Positions 25,920 to 35,553 are shown, counted from the stretch's first letter. The stretch is DNA of 64,000 nt from Mucilaginibacter aurantiaciroseus (GCF_024055595.1 NZ_JAMXOF010000002.1:682001-746000), one strand, 5' to 3'. Notes: generated from the letters alone by a model not told the origin. Translations and numbers: made by a program.

Positions 25920-26119
25920 GAGGAAGATGAGATTGAAAAATTGAATGAAGAAATTGCTTAGCGCGATTTTAACGAAAGCTTTGATTGCCCCGATCTAAAT
26001 AGCCTGCTAAATTTAATTGATGGCTTTTCGATGAGTAGATAGAAGATATAGGAGGCAAGGATTAACATGCAGCGATAAATGAAAGGCACTAAATAAAACA
26101 GGGGCAGTGAAAATGTGGT

Positions 26120-26797
26120 TTAAATAGCTGTATATGGCTTTAAAGCTTTATAAAGCTGCATATATCCTGCGTGATTTAAATGTACCCCATCGCCAACGTC
26201 ATAAGCGGGATTTAATCCATTTAGGTTGAAATAGCTATCAAGATCAATAAAAAATGCGCCCATATTCTGACAAGCAACCTTATACCTGCCGTTCAGTTGT
26301 AGTCTTGGTTTTTCATAGGATAGGGATTTTGTTTCTTTCTTTAACGGTAGGACACTTAACAAGTAAACCTTAGTTTTTGGACTTATAGACAAAATGGTTT
26401 TAACACCCTTGGTTACGTTATTAATAATACTGTCCAATTTAACCGATTGTAGCAAATCGTTTTCTCCGATCTCTATAAAAACCTGTAATGGGCGTCCACT
26501 TGCTATATTTACTGCGCGCTTGCAAAAGCCGAGTGAAGTGTCGTAATACACCCCTCTGTTTTTAACTTTTAAAGATTTAAAGTACTCAGCTACATCAAAA
26601 CTTTGCATTTGGCTGTCACCAACAAAAAGCACATCTGTGGTGTCTTTTGGCAACCTGGCTAAAACAACGTTCCGATTTACAAAATAAGTGAGTGGAGGAT
26701 TTATTATTTTCTTAGGCGATAAAACAAAATGTCTTACAATTAAACCTACAAACACTATGTTTACAAGGATTGAGATAACAAGAACGTGTCTTTTCAT
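26120..26797 (-). CDS. Membrane-anchored SGNH/GDSL hydrolase
   Basis: The 225-residue protein begins with a membrane anchor (VLVISILVNIVFVGLIVRHF). It has the SGNH blocks: Ser62 in LFVGDSQMQS, Gly111-x-Asn113-Asp114 in EIGENDLL, and Asp203-x-x-His206 in DGVHLNHAGY. All four catalytic elements are present. Enzymes of this fold remove acyl groups (often acetyl) from sugars or lipids. Next to the tail fiber gene, it may alter the receptor glycan during lysogeny or help at infection. A small gap (25920-26119) separates it from the holin. Confidence 0.82.
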   Translation of the reverse strand: MKRHVLVISILVNIVFVGLIVRHFVLSPKKIINPPLTYFVNRNVVLARLPKDTTDVLFVGDSQMQSFDVAEYFKSLKVKNRGVYYDTSLGFCKRAVNIASGRPLQVFIEIGENDLLQSVKLDSIINNVTKGVKTILSISPKTKVYLLSVLPLKKETKSLSYEKPRLQLNGRYKVACQNMGAFFIDLDSYFNLNGLNPAYDVGDGVHLNHAGYMQLYKALKPYTAI

Positions 26798-26820
26798 CTT
26801 GTAAAATTATTCTTTTTTGA

Positions 26821-29226
26821 TTAAACTATAACTGTTTTAACAAAGTCGCCATTATCGGCAATGGTGACTTTGTAGCGTGTGCCGTTTGGGCTTTTTAAAA
26901 TTATTCCTTTTCCAGAAATTACACTTTCAAAAGAACCATCCGGATTTAAATTCCAAGAATTCACCTCAGCACCATTCGAGCCACCGCTAACTAAAAATTG
27001 AATTCTACCGCTCGAATAATCATTTTTAATAACAGTGCTGTTAGCGGATGTAAGAGGAATAAACTTTCCCTGAATATTTCCTACAGAAGCTGAAATTCCT
27101 TTAGCTGTACCTAATGCAACATCGCCCCTTTGAATATCCGGCGCTAATTCAAAAGCACCACCACCACCTACAACCAACCAACCCTGATGAGGAATATACA
27201 TAACCTCTTTATCCAAAACTGATAAGCGCAATCTTAAAATTGCTGATAAAGTCATTACGTCGCCACTATCAGATAGTTGAATAAATGCTTCGTGACCATC
27301 TATGGCCTTTTCAATTATTTTGGTCTGATGTTTTATTATAACATCATTATCACCGGGGACGTCAGGAAATTCAGCGCCAGTTTGTACTAATTGTTTGAAA
27401 TACGTTTTGCCGTCTAATCTGATACCAGTTTTTACCGAATTTACTATACCAACATTGCCATCAATATCTATACCTAAAACGTAACTGCCATCCTTTAAAA
27501 TATTATTTACGCTGAGCAGCAATTGTTTAATTGATGCAGTACCATTAAGAGTTAATGATTGCCCATTTTCAAAAATATTTGGCCTTAATTTTGCAACTAT
27601 ACCCCGTGCCATAAGGTAGTGTCCCGCTGAGTTGGGGTGTACGCTATCGAAAATATTCAGGTCACCACCTCTATCCTTAATATAATTAAACACATCAAAA
27701 TATTTGGTCCCAAATGCTGTGCTAACAGCTAACGCCGCTGCATCAAACGCCTGTTGGATTGCTAACGTGGCAACGTTACCACCTGGGCCAACGTTACCGT
27801 AGTAAGACGATTTTTGATAAGTTGTTGAAGTTATTAGAATATCCTCTCCTAACCAACCTTTAGACACACAATGAGTCATAATCGTTGTGTAATCGGCCTG
27901 AAAGTTCGTAGGATTGTAATTCACACCACCATAGTTAACATCATTTATGCCATAAACAAAAACCAAAAATTTATCAGATGAGGTTTTAGTTGGGATCTGA
28001 CTTAAACGGTCTAACATATTTGAGGCACCTGCAGGGTCAATCGGACTGCGCTTTTCGAGGTAGGACGCTGAAACGCCATAATTAAAACCTGTCAAGCCAA
28101 GAAAATTGGCAACTAATGATGTAAAAGGGCTTCCTCCAATAGAACCCGTTCCTTGAGTAATAGTATCTCCATAAAAATATATACTACCTCCGGATGTAAT
28201 ATAAGGGGCAGGGCTACCAATCAAAAGAGATTTCGTTGCGGGATTATATCGCAAGCCATCATCTTGCGCCAACTCACCATTAGCAGCACCGAATGTAATT
28301 TGATTTTCCATTAAATTAGATTCGCCTACACCACTACCTATGGGAACGGTTTCCCAACTCGCAATTAAACCGTCGGTTTTTAAATACTTCCCAGCCTTGT
28401 CTGATTGCACCGGGAGTGCTCCGCCTGTCATCTCCACCCACTCCGTATCATAATCTCCATCACTAACCTTAGCCAATACCTGCCCGGCGGTACCTCCGGT
28501 CGGGACGCCTTCACCGTTGAGGCCGTTAGTTCCATTGGCGCCGTTTGCGCCCGGATCACCTTGCGCCCCGGTTTCGCCTTGTTCGCCGTTTATGCCAACT
28601 ATTGTTATGCCTGCCGGCCAAACGCCGTTTGTTTTAGGGCCGAAAAGCTGAAAGGAATTGGTGTTGATATAAAAATCGCCGTTAATACCGGTTAATAGGT
28701 TTGAGGGGTTTGAGGTGCCGCTTAAAACGGTGCGGCCATTTGCACCGGTATCGCCCTTGTCGCCTTTTTCACCCCTTGCGCCCTGGGGGCCTGTTTGCAT
28801 CGAGAATACCTGTGCCCAAGTGCCCGCATTTTTACGATAAAATACGCCGGTATTGGTGTTAATATAGGTGTCGTTAGTGTTACCTATGCCTGGGCCGGGT
28901 ATGCCCGAACCATATAAAACAGTTCCGTCTTTTTCGGCATCGGTGGAGGGCAAGGTATATTTTACCTGCCAACTTCCCGATACTTTTTGGGCGAACGAGC
29001 CTGCAGAGGTATTGATGAACAGATCGCCGTTGTTGCCCACGGTGTTTTGCGGTAAGGTGCTGCCAAATGATACCGTTGCACCGCTGTTGATCCCCGAGTT
29101 GATAAAGGTTAAAAGCGCGTCGAAATAAAACTGGTAGTAGGTGCCGTTGTGCACCACTACAGATGTATCTGCGGCGGTAACGGCGCTGAGTATGGGGAGT
29201 TCGCTTATTTTTTTGTCTGCTGCCAT
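26821..29226 (-). CDS. Tail fiber with collagen-like repeats and an SGNH domain
   Basis: The 801-residue protein begins ADKKISELPILSAVTAADT, a common fiber N-terminus. Collagen-like Gly-x-y runs lie at residues 145-164 (TGPQGARGEKGDKGDTGANG) and 213-240. Residues 345-545 hold an SGNH-hydrolase domain. Block I is FYGDTITQG (Asp354-Thr355, where Ser is usual), block III is YGIND (Asn428), and block V is DSVHP (Asp527, His530). The C-terminal 250 residues look like a beta-rich tip. It probably binds and deacylates the host surface. It overlaps the connector gene start by one base. The Thr comes from ACT where AGT would give Ser. Confidence 0.82.
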   Translation of the reverse strand: MAADKKISELPILSAVTAADTSVVVHNGTYYQFYFDALLTFINSGINSGATVSFGSTLPQNTVGNNGDLFINTSAGSFAQKVSGSWQVKYTLPSTDAEKDGTVLYGSGIPGPGIGNTNDTYINTNTGVFYRKNAGTWAQVFSMQTGPQGARGEKGDKGDTGANGRTVLSGTSNPSNLLTGINGDFYINTNSFQLFGPKTNGVWPAGITIVGINGEQGETGAQGDPGANGANGTNGLNGEGVPTGGTAGQVLAKVSDGDYDTEWVEMTGGALPVQSDKAGKYLKTDGLIASWETVPIGSGVGESNLMENQITFGAANGELAQDDGLRYNPATKSLLIGSPAPYITSGGSIYFYGDTITQGTGSIGGSPFTSLVANFLGLTGFNYGVSASYLEKRSPIDPAGASNMLDRLSQIPTKTSSDKFLVFVYGINDVNYGGVNYNPTNFQADYTTIMTHCVSKGWLGEDILITSTTYQKSSYYGNVGPGGNVATLAIQQAFDAAALAVSTAFGTKYFDVFNYIKDRGGDLNIFDSVHPNSAGHYLMARGIVAKLRPNIFENGQSLTLNGTASIKQLLLSVNNILKDGSYVLGIDIDGNVGIVNSVKTGIRLDGKTYFKQLVQTGAEFPDVPGDNDVIIKHQTKIIEKAIDGHEAFIQLSDSGDVMTLSAILRLRLSVLDKEVMYIPHQGWLVVGGGGAFELAPDIQRGDVALGTAKGISASVGNIQGKFIPLTSANSTVIKNDYSSGRIQFLVSGGSNGAEVNSWNLNPDGSFESVISGKGIILKSPNGTRYKVTIADNGDFVKTVIV

Positions 29227-29840
29227 TAGTTTAAAAATTCGGTGATCAAATGGTTGGTGTTAAAATTATCCGCAGGAAAATTGAAGTCGGTTTTATCTAC
29301 CGACCGGATGCGCGGGCCGGATTGCCTGCTGCTTTTGTTTTTTTGATTGTAATGCCACACCGGGAAATCCTGCTTTTGATCTGTTAAGAAGCGTTCCGTT
29401 TCGTTTGCGTAGGCATTGGCCGTGCTGCGTTGCTGCTGTACCAGTTTTACAATATCTTTTGCAGGCAGGGCATCTGCATTATCGTAACGTTTGGTTACCG
29501 GTCCGGTAGCGGTGTAATGCACCGAATCTGCTTCAATAAAGCGGGCAAATGCAAAATAGGCAAGTACAGGTTGTAAGCCTTGGTATAAAACAATGTGGCC
29601 GTTATCGTCCAGGTATTCGCAGCCGTTAAGCAGGTCTTTGTAATGCTGCGGGGCGTCGTCTTTAAGGTTGCCTTCGGTATCCAGCTGCTTAATGAGGTCA
29701 TAATAAAGTATGTAGCCTAAAAAAGGTTTCAAGTCAAGCTCCTGCGCTTTTTGGATGAACACTTTTATGCGCTCGGGTTTTATATTCGCGGCGATATCCT
29801 GGTATCGCTGCAATGTTTCGGGGGTAATTAAATTTAACAT
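29226..29840 (-). CDS. Head-tail connector-like protein (DUF6712 type)
   Basis: The 204-residue protein begins LITPETLQRYQDIAANIKPE and contains LKPFLGYILYYDLIKQL and LQPVLAYFAFARFIEADSVH. Its size, helical N-terminal half and place between portal and fiber fit the connector proteins of Bacteroidota phages. The C-terminus is unstructured and polar. The role in joining head and tail is inference. Confidence 0.6.
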   Translation of the reverse strand: MLNLITPETLQRYQDIAANIKPERIKVFIQKAQELDLKPFLGYILYYDLIKQLDTEGNLKDDAPQHYKDLLNGCEYLDDNGHIVLYQGLQPVLAYFAFARFIEADSVHYTATGPVTKRYDNADALPAKDIVKLVQQQRSTANAYANETERFLTDQKQDFPVWHYNQKNKSSRQSGPRIRSVDKTDFNFPADNFNTNHLITEFLN

Positions 29841-29929
29841 GCAATGGTCCTCCTGTCCCCGCCAGCCGGCGGAGAATTTTTTAAATTCTTCATGATCTTA
29901 CTTTGTAAATTATTTAGCCGGCTGGCGTG

Positions 29930-31201
29930 TTAAGCACACATGGCCTCAGCTTCGGCTTGTTTAAAGCCGTAGGCGTACACCAGTGTGGCTATCTTGGTTT
30001 CAACTGCAATTGCCGACTGTAGCAGCTGGTTAATGGCAGCCCCGGCTTTGATGCCGATCACATCATCTGCAACTGTAGCCGGTACGGGTATAATGCCCCA
30101 GTTTGCCGAAGGGTTGATATTGGTATAGAAATGACCGAACAATTCTTCCAGCGTTTCGCTTAGCTCCAGCCTATCGGCAGCGGTATTATCGTTAAACTCG
30201 CGGATGGCTTCCTTTTTTTCGCCGCCATTGCTTAGCCCCGATGCTTTCTCGGCGTTGATCAGTTCCTTGGGCACCGAGAAGCCTTTAACGATGCGGGCCT
30301 CTACCGACCTTTCCGTTGTTTCAAAAAGCTTATCGTTGTTCTGAATGGCATAGGGTTGAAACTCCGGTTTGGAACTCTCGTCCTCATATTCAATCACGAT
30401 GATCTTTTGGGCGCTTTTAGCCCCCTGGAAACTGCCCAGGTCTTTTTCTAATTGCGATGGCGTGTTAGCTTTGCCGTTGTCTGTACTGTTCTCCGCTTCC
30501 TCGCGGCGCGACTGCATGAACAGCATGGTAGAGGGCAGGAAACCCGTAGTAACCTCGCGATTGTTAAAGATCTTGATGCCGGCCTCTGTCTCAAAATCCT
30601 CCCAAACAGAATCTGCTTCTATCAACGGGTAATCATCCACCTCGGGGTTAAAGTAAAATAGTTGGCCCTTGTATTTATCCCATCCACCGGCAACTTTAAC
30701 TTGCTGTTTAATGGCTTTTTTGTCAGGATCATACTTGTCCAGGAAGTTGATCTTGCTGCGCATGATGTTCTTCCAGGTCTTTCTTCCCCAATCGTTATAG
30801 ATGGCAAACTTGCCCGCGGTTTCGGCGTTGTCGGTATCGCCCATGCGGATGTCCTCGAACTTTACATAATTTACCGATGCTATCTTAAAATTGGCGTTAT
30901 AGTTAACATGGATGCCAAACCCGCGGAATAACGCTTTATCTGACGCGATGGCTTTTAACAGTTTGGCTATGGTTAAGCCCTTGCTGTTGATGATCTGTTT
31001 GCCCAGCAATGGTTCTTCGAAACTATTACCGGTAATGAATTTGGTCCGCTTATTCCAGCAATCTTTAGCGGTGGGCGATTGGCCAACCAGCTCCAGCATC
31101 CGCTGCGGATAGGCGTTATCCATATCGTAATTTAAGATGCCGAAGGTTTGGTTGGGCCTTACCAGTATTCGCCGTTCAATTTGTGGTAAGTAGGTTTTCA
31201 T
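29930..31201 (-). CDS. Phage portal protein
   Basis: The 423-residue protein begins with LVRPNQTFGILNYDMDNAYP, then the conserved CWNKRTKFITGN. A helical clip region with RSVEARIVKGFSVPKELINA follows, with a Gly/Asn-rich turn (GLSNGGEKKEAIREFND) characteristic of portals that contact DNA. Twelve copies form the vertex through which DNA is packed by the terminase. Unlike most tailed phages it lies far downstream of the terminase genes. It is preceded by an 84-residue gene at 2 bases distance. Confidence 0.85.
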   Translation of the reverse strand: MKTYLPQIERRILVRPNQTFGILNYDMDNAYPQRMLELVGQSPTAKDCWNKRTKFITGNSFEEPLLGKQIINSKGLTIAKLLKAIASDKALFRGFGIHVNYNANFKIASVNYVKFEDIRMGDTDNAETAGKFAIYNDWGRKTWKNIMRSKINFLDKYDPDKKAIKQQVKVAGGWDKYKGQLFYFNPEVDDYPLIEADSVWEDFETEAGIKIFNNREVTTGFLPSTMLFMQSRREEAENSTDNGKANTPSQLEKDLGSFQGAKSAQKIIVIEYEDESSKPEFQPYAIQNNDKLFETTERSVEARIVKGFSVPKELINAEKASGLSNGGEKKEAIREFNDNTAADRLELSETLEELFGHFYTNINPSANWGIIPVPATVADDVIGIKAGAAINQLLQSAIAVETKIATLVYAYGFKQAEAEAMCA

Positions 31202-31203
31202 AG

Positions 31204-31458
31204 TTATTGAATTTCACTGATTTTGGATGATTCCACCGATTTTGATATTCGCTTCCGTTTGGCTTTAGCGTTTGGCTTTTCTTCTTCCGCATTTTCCGAC
31301 TTTCCGTCTTCCGGGCTTTGGGTAAACAGCCCCGCTATGTGCGGATACCTTTGCAGATACCATTCGGCTTCTTCATCCGTAAGGGTATCGTTACTGTGTA
31401 CCGCCAACGAGTTTGGTACGAACTGGTGGACGCCCGGTTTTAAAATATACTTTTTCAT
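31204..31458 (-). CDS. Small phage protein
   Basis: The 84-residue protein begins MKKYILKPGVHQFVPNSLAV, has a DEEAEWYLQRYPHIAGLF helix, and ends in a Lys/Glu-rich tail. It is unknown. Its place between tail tube and portal suggests a virion assembly factor. Confidence 0.6.
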   Translation of the reverse strand: MKKYILKPGVHQFVPNSLAVHSNDTLTDEEAEWYLQRYPHIAGLFTQSPEDGKSENAEEEKPNAKAKRKRISKSVESSKISEIQ

Positions 31459-31520
31459 AAGCCTCTCCTAAACGGCGCAGCCCTCATGAACATCATGATA
31501 AACAAACGCCTTGTGAATAA

Positions 31521-31588
31521 TCCTCCCCGGTAGGGAGGACTATTTATAATAAATGTGATTTAATTCTCTCCGCTAACCAGCGGAGGAG
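31521..31588. repeat. Two hairpins between tail tube and the 84-residue gene
   Basis: TCCTCCC-CGGTA-GGGAGGA (31521-31539) and a second stem, TCTCCGCT paired with AGCGGAGGA (31567-31588). The same two-hairpin set recurs at 32215-32295. Confidence 0.6.
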
Positions 31589-31601
31589 ACAAACACGGGG
31601 C

Positions 31602-32186
31602 TTACGCCACCAACTCTTCAAGCGCAGCTATGGTGCTTGCGTAGGTAGCCGTGCCACTTACAGGGGCGATACACACCGCGCGTGGTGGGTAAGGCTCTTT
31701 CAGCTTATCGGGGTTGGTTAATTTGATCTTGTAACCGCCGTCTAAAGTTTCGTCGGCTGCGTTGCGTTCAGCTTCGGTTACGATAAGGCCGTTTACAGCG
31801 CCAAATAGTTCAATTGCCGAGTCGCTGTCTTTATAGTTGTTTACCGAGATGGCACGTACACGGCCATAACCCATGGCCATTAGCTGCGCTTTAACATCGG
31901 TAGATAAACCTGCTATGTTAAAGTCGATCTCCTCGGTGTAGCGTGGCCCAACCTGGGTTTTAGCCAGCTTGCTCATGGTGTTAAAGCTGTTGTTAGTGCC
32001 TTCAAATTTGTAAACCTTGGCAGTGCCTACGGCGGTGATGTCTTTAATGATTAGCGGATTGATGGGGTCATACGTCAGCACAAAATCGTCCTGGTTAAAA
32101 ATGTATACCACATCTTCGATACCTGAAGTAATTGGCCCCGATGTGCCCAGGCTAAAGCCCGCGTTTATTTTATTGTAAATTGACAT
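31602..32186 (-). CDS. Probable major tail tube protein
   Basis: The 194-residue protein is beta-rich with few charges and has a smooth N-terminus (KINAGFSLGTSGPITSGIED). It includes phrases such as YTEEIDFNIAGLSTDVKAQL. Size and position next to capsid genes fit the tube subunit of siphovirus tails. There is no enzyme motif. It is flanked on both sides by the paired-hairpin spacers. Confidence 0.6.
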   Translation of the reverse strand: MSIYNKINAGFSLGTSGPITSGIEDVVYIFNQDDFVLTYDPINPLIIKDITAVGTAKVYKFEGTNNSFNTMSKLAKTQVGPRYTEEIDFNIAGLSTDVKAQLMAMGYGRVRAISVNNYKDSDSAIELFGAVNGLIVTEAERNAADETLDGGYKIKLTNPDKLKEPYPPRAVCIAPVSGTATYASTIAALEELVA

Positions 32187-32214
32187 GTTTATTTATTTAA
32201 GCTCCCTGTAAATC

Positions 32215-32295
32215 TTCCCCGGTAGGGGAAACTTAAAAAGGATAGTTTATTAAGTGAAAGGTTATTAAAGCCCTCTCCGCTTACCAGCGGAGAGG
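32215..32295. repeat. Two hairpins between capsid and tail tube genes
   Basis: TTCCCC-GGTA-GGGGAA (32215-32230), and a 10 bp stem CCTCTCCGCT / AGCGGAGAGG (32272-32281 with 32286-32295). They are homologous to the pair at 31521-31588 and may tune mRNA decay or transcription between capsid and tube genes. Confidence 0.6.
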
Positions 32296-32311
32296 TTTGG
32301 GTGGGGCTGCA

Positions 32312-33520
32312 CTACGCGCCCAGGTAAAACAGCTCGTTAGCGAATTTGAAGTTTACGGCTGCCTTCATTCGGGCTTTCATGCGCACCACGTTGTCGTTGG
32401 TGTAGGGCTTCATGTAAACGGTTGATAGCTCGGAAGCATCGCCCAAAAGATCCACACCCAGGAACAGGTTTGACGAGCGTGCACCTAAAATAGTATTGGC
32501 CTGCCAATGGTTCATTAACTGTAGCGGTACGCCCAGGTAATCCATTTTCTTAGGGTCGGTAAAAGCATTCAGTACATTTACTGCCTTATCTGCCTGTGCC
32601 TGTGCGTAGGCGTAACCCACATGTAACGGGATCTGCAGGTTAAAATCCTCCTGGCTGCGATCTGCCGGGTCCAACTGGGCATAGATGCCTGTTAGTACGC
32701 CTAAAACATTGCTCGCGTTAATGTAACTTACAGTTGCCGCGGTTGCTGAGCCGCTGAAGGTTGCCGCCTTGCGGGTGTTCACTTCGTTGTAGTTGCGCAC
32801 CAACTTAAATGTAGTTGCACTTGCTACCTGGATAAAGTAAGACTGACCCTGCACATCTACACCACCACCACCGTTTGTAGTGTCTTTACTCATGCCGGTT
32901 ACATTGGTGATGGTCGCCACATCGCCATCTCTTAAAGTGGCGGTGCTGCTTACGGTTACTACTCCCAAACCGCTGATAGCCGTTGCCGCCATGGAGGTTT
33001 CTGATTTACCCAGGCCAACTTTATAAACGCCGCTTGCTGCCGAGATGGATGGCAATAAACCCGTAAACGGTGCGGTGAATGCTGCTTCTTTGGTGGAACC
33101 CTTACCCAGCCAGTACAAGCGCTCGTTAGCAATTTGTATTTTGGTTAAGTAGCGCTGCACCATAAAGTCGCTCAGGTCAACCACGCCTTCGTAGTCAAGG
33201 AATGCGCCGGGTTTTAGTTGCTGACTCTCCCATGATTGTACCAGTTTGTCCCATTGTTCCTGTTTCATAAACTCGTAAACTACCGGGTCTAAGTAGCTTT
33301 CGGTTTGTGTGGCGGTAGTGCCCTGGTCGGCAAATATGCCCGATGGATTTTGCAGCACCACATCATCGTCCACATCAAGGATGATCTTGCGTTGTTTAAC
33401 GTCATTAATAACGGTTAGCAGGCCACGCTTTACGGAGTCGGCCTCCAGCAGCGTACTTGCCATAAATCCCGCCAGCGCTTCGCCGGCATAGGTGTTGTTT
33501 GTAAATGTAAATTGAGCCAT
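32312..33520 (-). CDS. Major capsid protein
   Basis: This 402-residue protein begins MAQFTFTNNTYAGEALAGFM with a helical arm, followed by a body with DFMVQRYLTKIQIANERLYW. The C-terminal end (LFLGVDLLGDASELSTVYMK then VNFKFANELFYLGA) has an axial-domain-like finish. Residues about 185-270 form an inserted beta-domain (VVTVSSTATLRDGDVATITN, then FIQVASATTFKLV) that may decorate the capsid outside. HK97-like folding is inferred from size and position next to the protease gene. The abundant product is expected to be matured by the ClpP-type protease upstream. Confidence 0.78.
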   Translation of the reverse strand: MAQFTFTNNTYAGEALAGFMASTLLEADSVKRGLLTVINDVKQRKIILDVDDDVVLQNPSGIFADQGTTATQTESYLDPVVYEFMKQEQWDKLVQSWESQQLKPGAFLDYEGVVDLSDFMVQRYLTKIQIANERLYWLGKGSTKEAAFTAPFTGLLPSISAASGVYKVGLGKSETSMAATAISGLGVVTVSSTATLRDGDVATITNVTGMSKDTTNGGGGVDVQGQSYFIQVASATTFKLVRNYNEVNTRKAATFSGSATAATVSYINASNVLGVLTGIYAQLDPADRSQEDFNLQIPLHVGYAYAQAQADKAVNVLNAFTDPKKMDYLGVPLQLMNHWQANTILGARSSNLFLGVDLLGDASELSTVYMKPYTNDNVVRMKARMKAAVNFKFANELFYLGA

Positions 33521-33644
33521 TTGTCTTTGTTAGAATGTTTTAAAGTTGGAAAGTTTTAAAGTTGATTTCTTAAATAGTGATTGTACGTTGCCCGATTGAA
33601 AGTCTGTAAATGCTAACATTTCAACCTTTAAACTTTACAACAAC

Positions 33645-34823
33645 TTATTTCCCCACCGCTCTTTTCACCGCTTTTTGTGCCAGCGGGCTTTGAGGTGCAA
33701 AGAAGGGTTGGGTTTCGGTTTTTGCCTTGCTGCTGCGTTTGCTTCCTTCGGGGGTGAAGTCGCTTTTTATTTCGTTCTTCACTTCTTCGCGGGTTTTGCT
33801 AAGGCGGCTTTGAGCTTCTTCAAGCGCTGCTTTAGCCTCTTTCAATAAAGCGTTTTGGGCGTGTAAGCGGGCTTTAACTTCTTGCAGGCGGTTTTGTACT
33901 TCGCCGGGTTTTACGGGCAATTTAAATTTTGCTGCCGGCGCGCTTTCTTCGTCCTCATCATCCACCGCAACCGACGTTAGCTTTTCTATCCGGCCTTGCT
34001 TAACGGTTAATTGCTCGCCATCGGCGGTGGTGTAAGTATCGGTAACGGCGGGGGTGGTAAGGTCTTCGTCCTGATAAGCCTCGGCGCCTTCAGATAGTTC
34101 GCCGCTGTGGTGCAGGGTGCCTTTGTCGGTAATGGTTTGTTTGTTTACCACGCGTTTAAAAAAGTTCATGATCTTGTCTAAAACTGAGGTGGTTCGTTCA
34201 ATAAGCTCTCTGTTGTCTGTGTTCATAGTTGTTTTTTGGGTTAAGATCTTGTTAATGCAACGCTGGTAAACCGCGGGTGCCGTATCGGTATATTTTTTTA
34301 TTAATGCGCTGTTGATGATGGTTTCGCAGTAATCTTCAATGGCATCTACAAAGCCCAGGTTCAGGGCCTGGTCGGCAGTCATCCAGGTGACGGAGTTGAT
34401 CAAACTATTAACGGTAACCCCGTCCAACCCGGACTTGTCCATGTAAATCTGCGCCAGGCGCGATTGCACTACATTTAACATCTGCACATCTTTTAAAAGC
34501 TCATCGGCATTGCCGCCGCTGCCTACCATAGGTTTGTGGATCATGAGCAGGGCGTATTTGCTCATCACTATTTTGCCGCCTGCCATGGCTACTACCGACG
34601 CTGCCGACGCCGCAAGGGCATCTATATGGGTGGTAACGTTGCCCGGGTACTTTTTCAGTAAGTCGTAAATGGCTATGGCATCAAAGGCCGAACCACCTAC
34701 CGAACTGATGTGTACCGCAACATCGGCGCCGGCAGCTGCATCTAATTGTGATTTTACATAGGCGGACGACAGGCTCCCCGAGCCTATGCAATCCGTTTCG
34801 GTATCGTATAGGTATATTTTCAT
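33645..34823 (-). CDS. ClpP-type head maturation protease fused to a scaffold
   Basis: This is a 392-residue protein. The N-terminal 190 residues are a ClpP-like serine protease with Ser73 in ALAASAASVVAMAGG and His96 in ALLMIHKPM, starting IYLYDTETDCIGSGSLSS. The C-terminal 190 residues are charged and coiled (LQEVKARLHAQNALLKEAKA then ALEEAQSRLSKTREEVKNEI), as in scaffold-protease fusions. Autocleavage would free the scaffold during head assembly. It precedes the capsid gene. The upstream spacer holds a REP-like element and palindromes. Confidence 0.85.
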   Translation of the reverse strand: MKIYLYDTETDCIGSGSLSSAYVKSQLDAAAGADVAVHISSVGGSAFDAIAIYDLLKKYPGNVTTHIDALAASAASVVAMAGGKIVMSKYALLMIHKPMVGSGGNADELLKDVQMLNVVQSRLAQIYMDKSGLDGVTVNSLINSVTWMTADQALNLGFVDAIEDYCETIINSALIKKYTDTAPAVYQRCINKILTQKTTMNTDNRELIERTTSVLDKIMNFFKRVVNKQTITDKGTLHHSGELSEGAEAYQDEDLTTPAVTDTYTTADGEQLTVKQGRIEKLTSVAVDDEDEESAPAAKFKLPVKPGEVQNRLQEVKARLHAQNALLKEAKAALEEAQSRLSKTREEVKNEIKSDFTPEGSKRSSKAKTETQPFFAPQSPLAQKAVKRAVGK

Positions 34824-35258
34824 AGTTTGTTAGTTTTAGTCGGGTGTCGGGATGTCCGAAAGTCCGTAAGGCTAATTGTGTTTGTTTGTTGGTTTTAAAT
34901 GCCGTTTGGCATATTTTAAACCGTTTGTCATGGTGAGCCCGTCGAACCATTGGTCGCTTTGCTAAGTCTTCGACAAGCTCAGACTGACATTGCAATGGGT
35001 GCCGTTTGGCATACATCAAAGGTCGGGATAATTTGTTTTAGTAGTGGTGGCAGTAGTGTGTCAGTAGGGCGGTCTGAACTCGAATTACACGAATTTTTGA
35101 ATTGTGAAATTCATTTTGATAATTCTTTAAATTCCACAAATTCCGGTTCAGACGATTTGAACTATACAAATATCGGGACTATTATTGATGGCGATGGTGA
35201 CACAGGTTTGTCAGTAAGCTATTTTCTTCGCACTTCGCACCAAAATCCCCGCACCTTA
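34824..35258. repeat. Spacer with a REP-like element flanked by 13-base repeats
   Basis: No gene is seen. GCCGTTTGGCATA occurs at 34901-34913 and 35001-35013, each inside a palindrome (RTGCCGTTTGGCAT). Between them lies an imperfect inverted repeat: TCATGGTGAGCCCGTCGAAC, then CTTCGACAAGCTCAGACTGA. This is the common REP-like form of this group. The spacer may control expression of the protease-capsid block. Confidence 0.6.
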
Positions 35259-35489
35259 TCACGCCGTAAAACAATTCATCGCCCGCCATATGGTGCGCTC
35301 GTCTTTATCGAATTTTATTTCGGCTTCCAGCACGGCCTGGTTTTTGGTGATGCCGCGGGTTTGCACATGGGCGTTTACCCAAAGGTAGATCTCGCGGTAG
35401 GTGAATACCTTGGTGTTAATTAAACCGGCTTTATACATGGCCGTAAGAATGCCCTCGTCGAAAAGTGTGTTTGCTGTTTGGATGTTCAT
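35259..35489 (-). CDS. Small phage protein, possibly DNA-binding
   Basis: The 76-residue protein (MNIQTANTLFDEGILTAMYK then TYREIYLWVNAHVQTRGITK) looks helical with a winged-helix-like order. The sequence ITKNQAVLEAEIKFDKDERT IWRAM could be a recognition helix. No family is recognised. It sits between tape measure and protease genes. Confidence 0.5.
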   Translation of the reverse strand: MNIQTANTLFDEGILTAMYKAGLINTKVFTYREIYLWVNAHVQTRGITKNQAVLEAEIKFDKDERTIWRAMNCFTA

Positions 35490-35553
35490 TGAAGTTAGTG
35501 AGTAGTTGATTATGAGAGTTGTGAGTGGTTGCTAAAAGCTTTTACCTTTCACC

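Noticed and set aside
28500..28800. Regular Gly-rich repeats that could be mistaken for a CRISPR-like array
   Set aside because: They encode collagen-like Gly-x-y triplets inside the tail fiber; there are no equal spacers and no cas genes.
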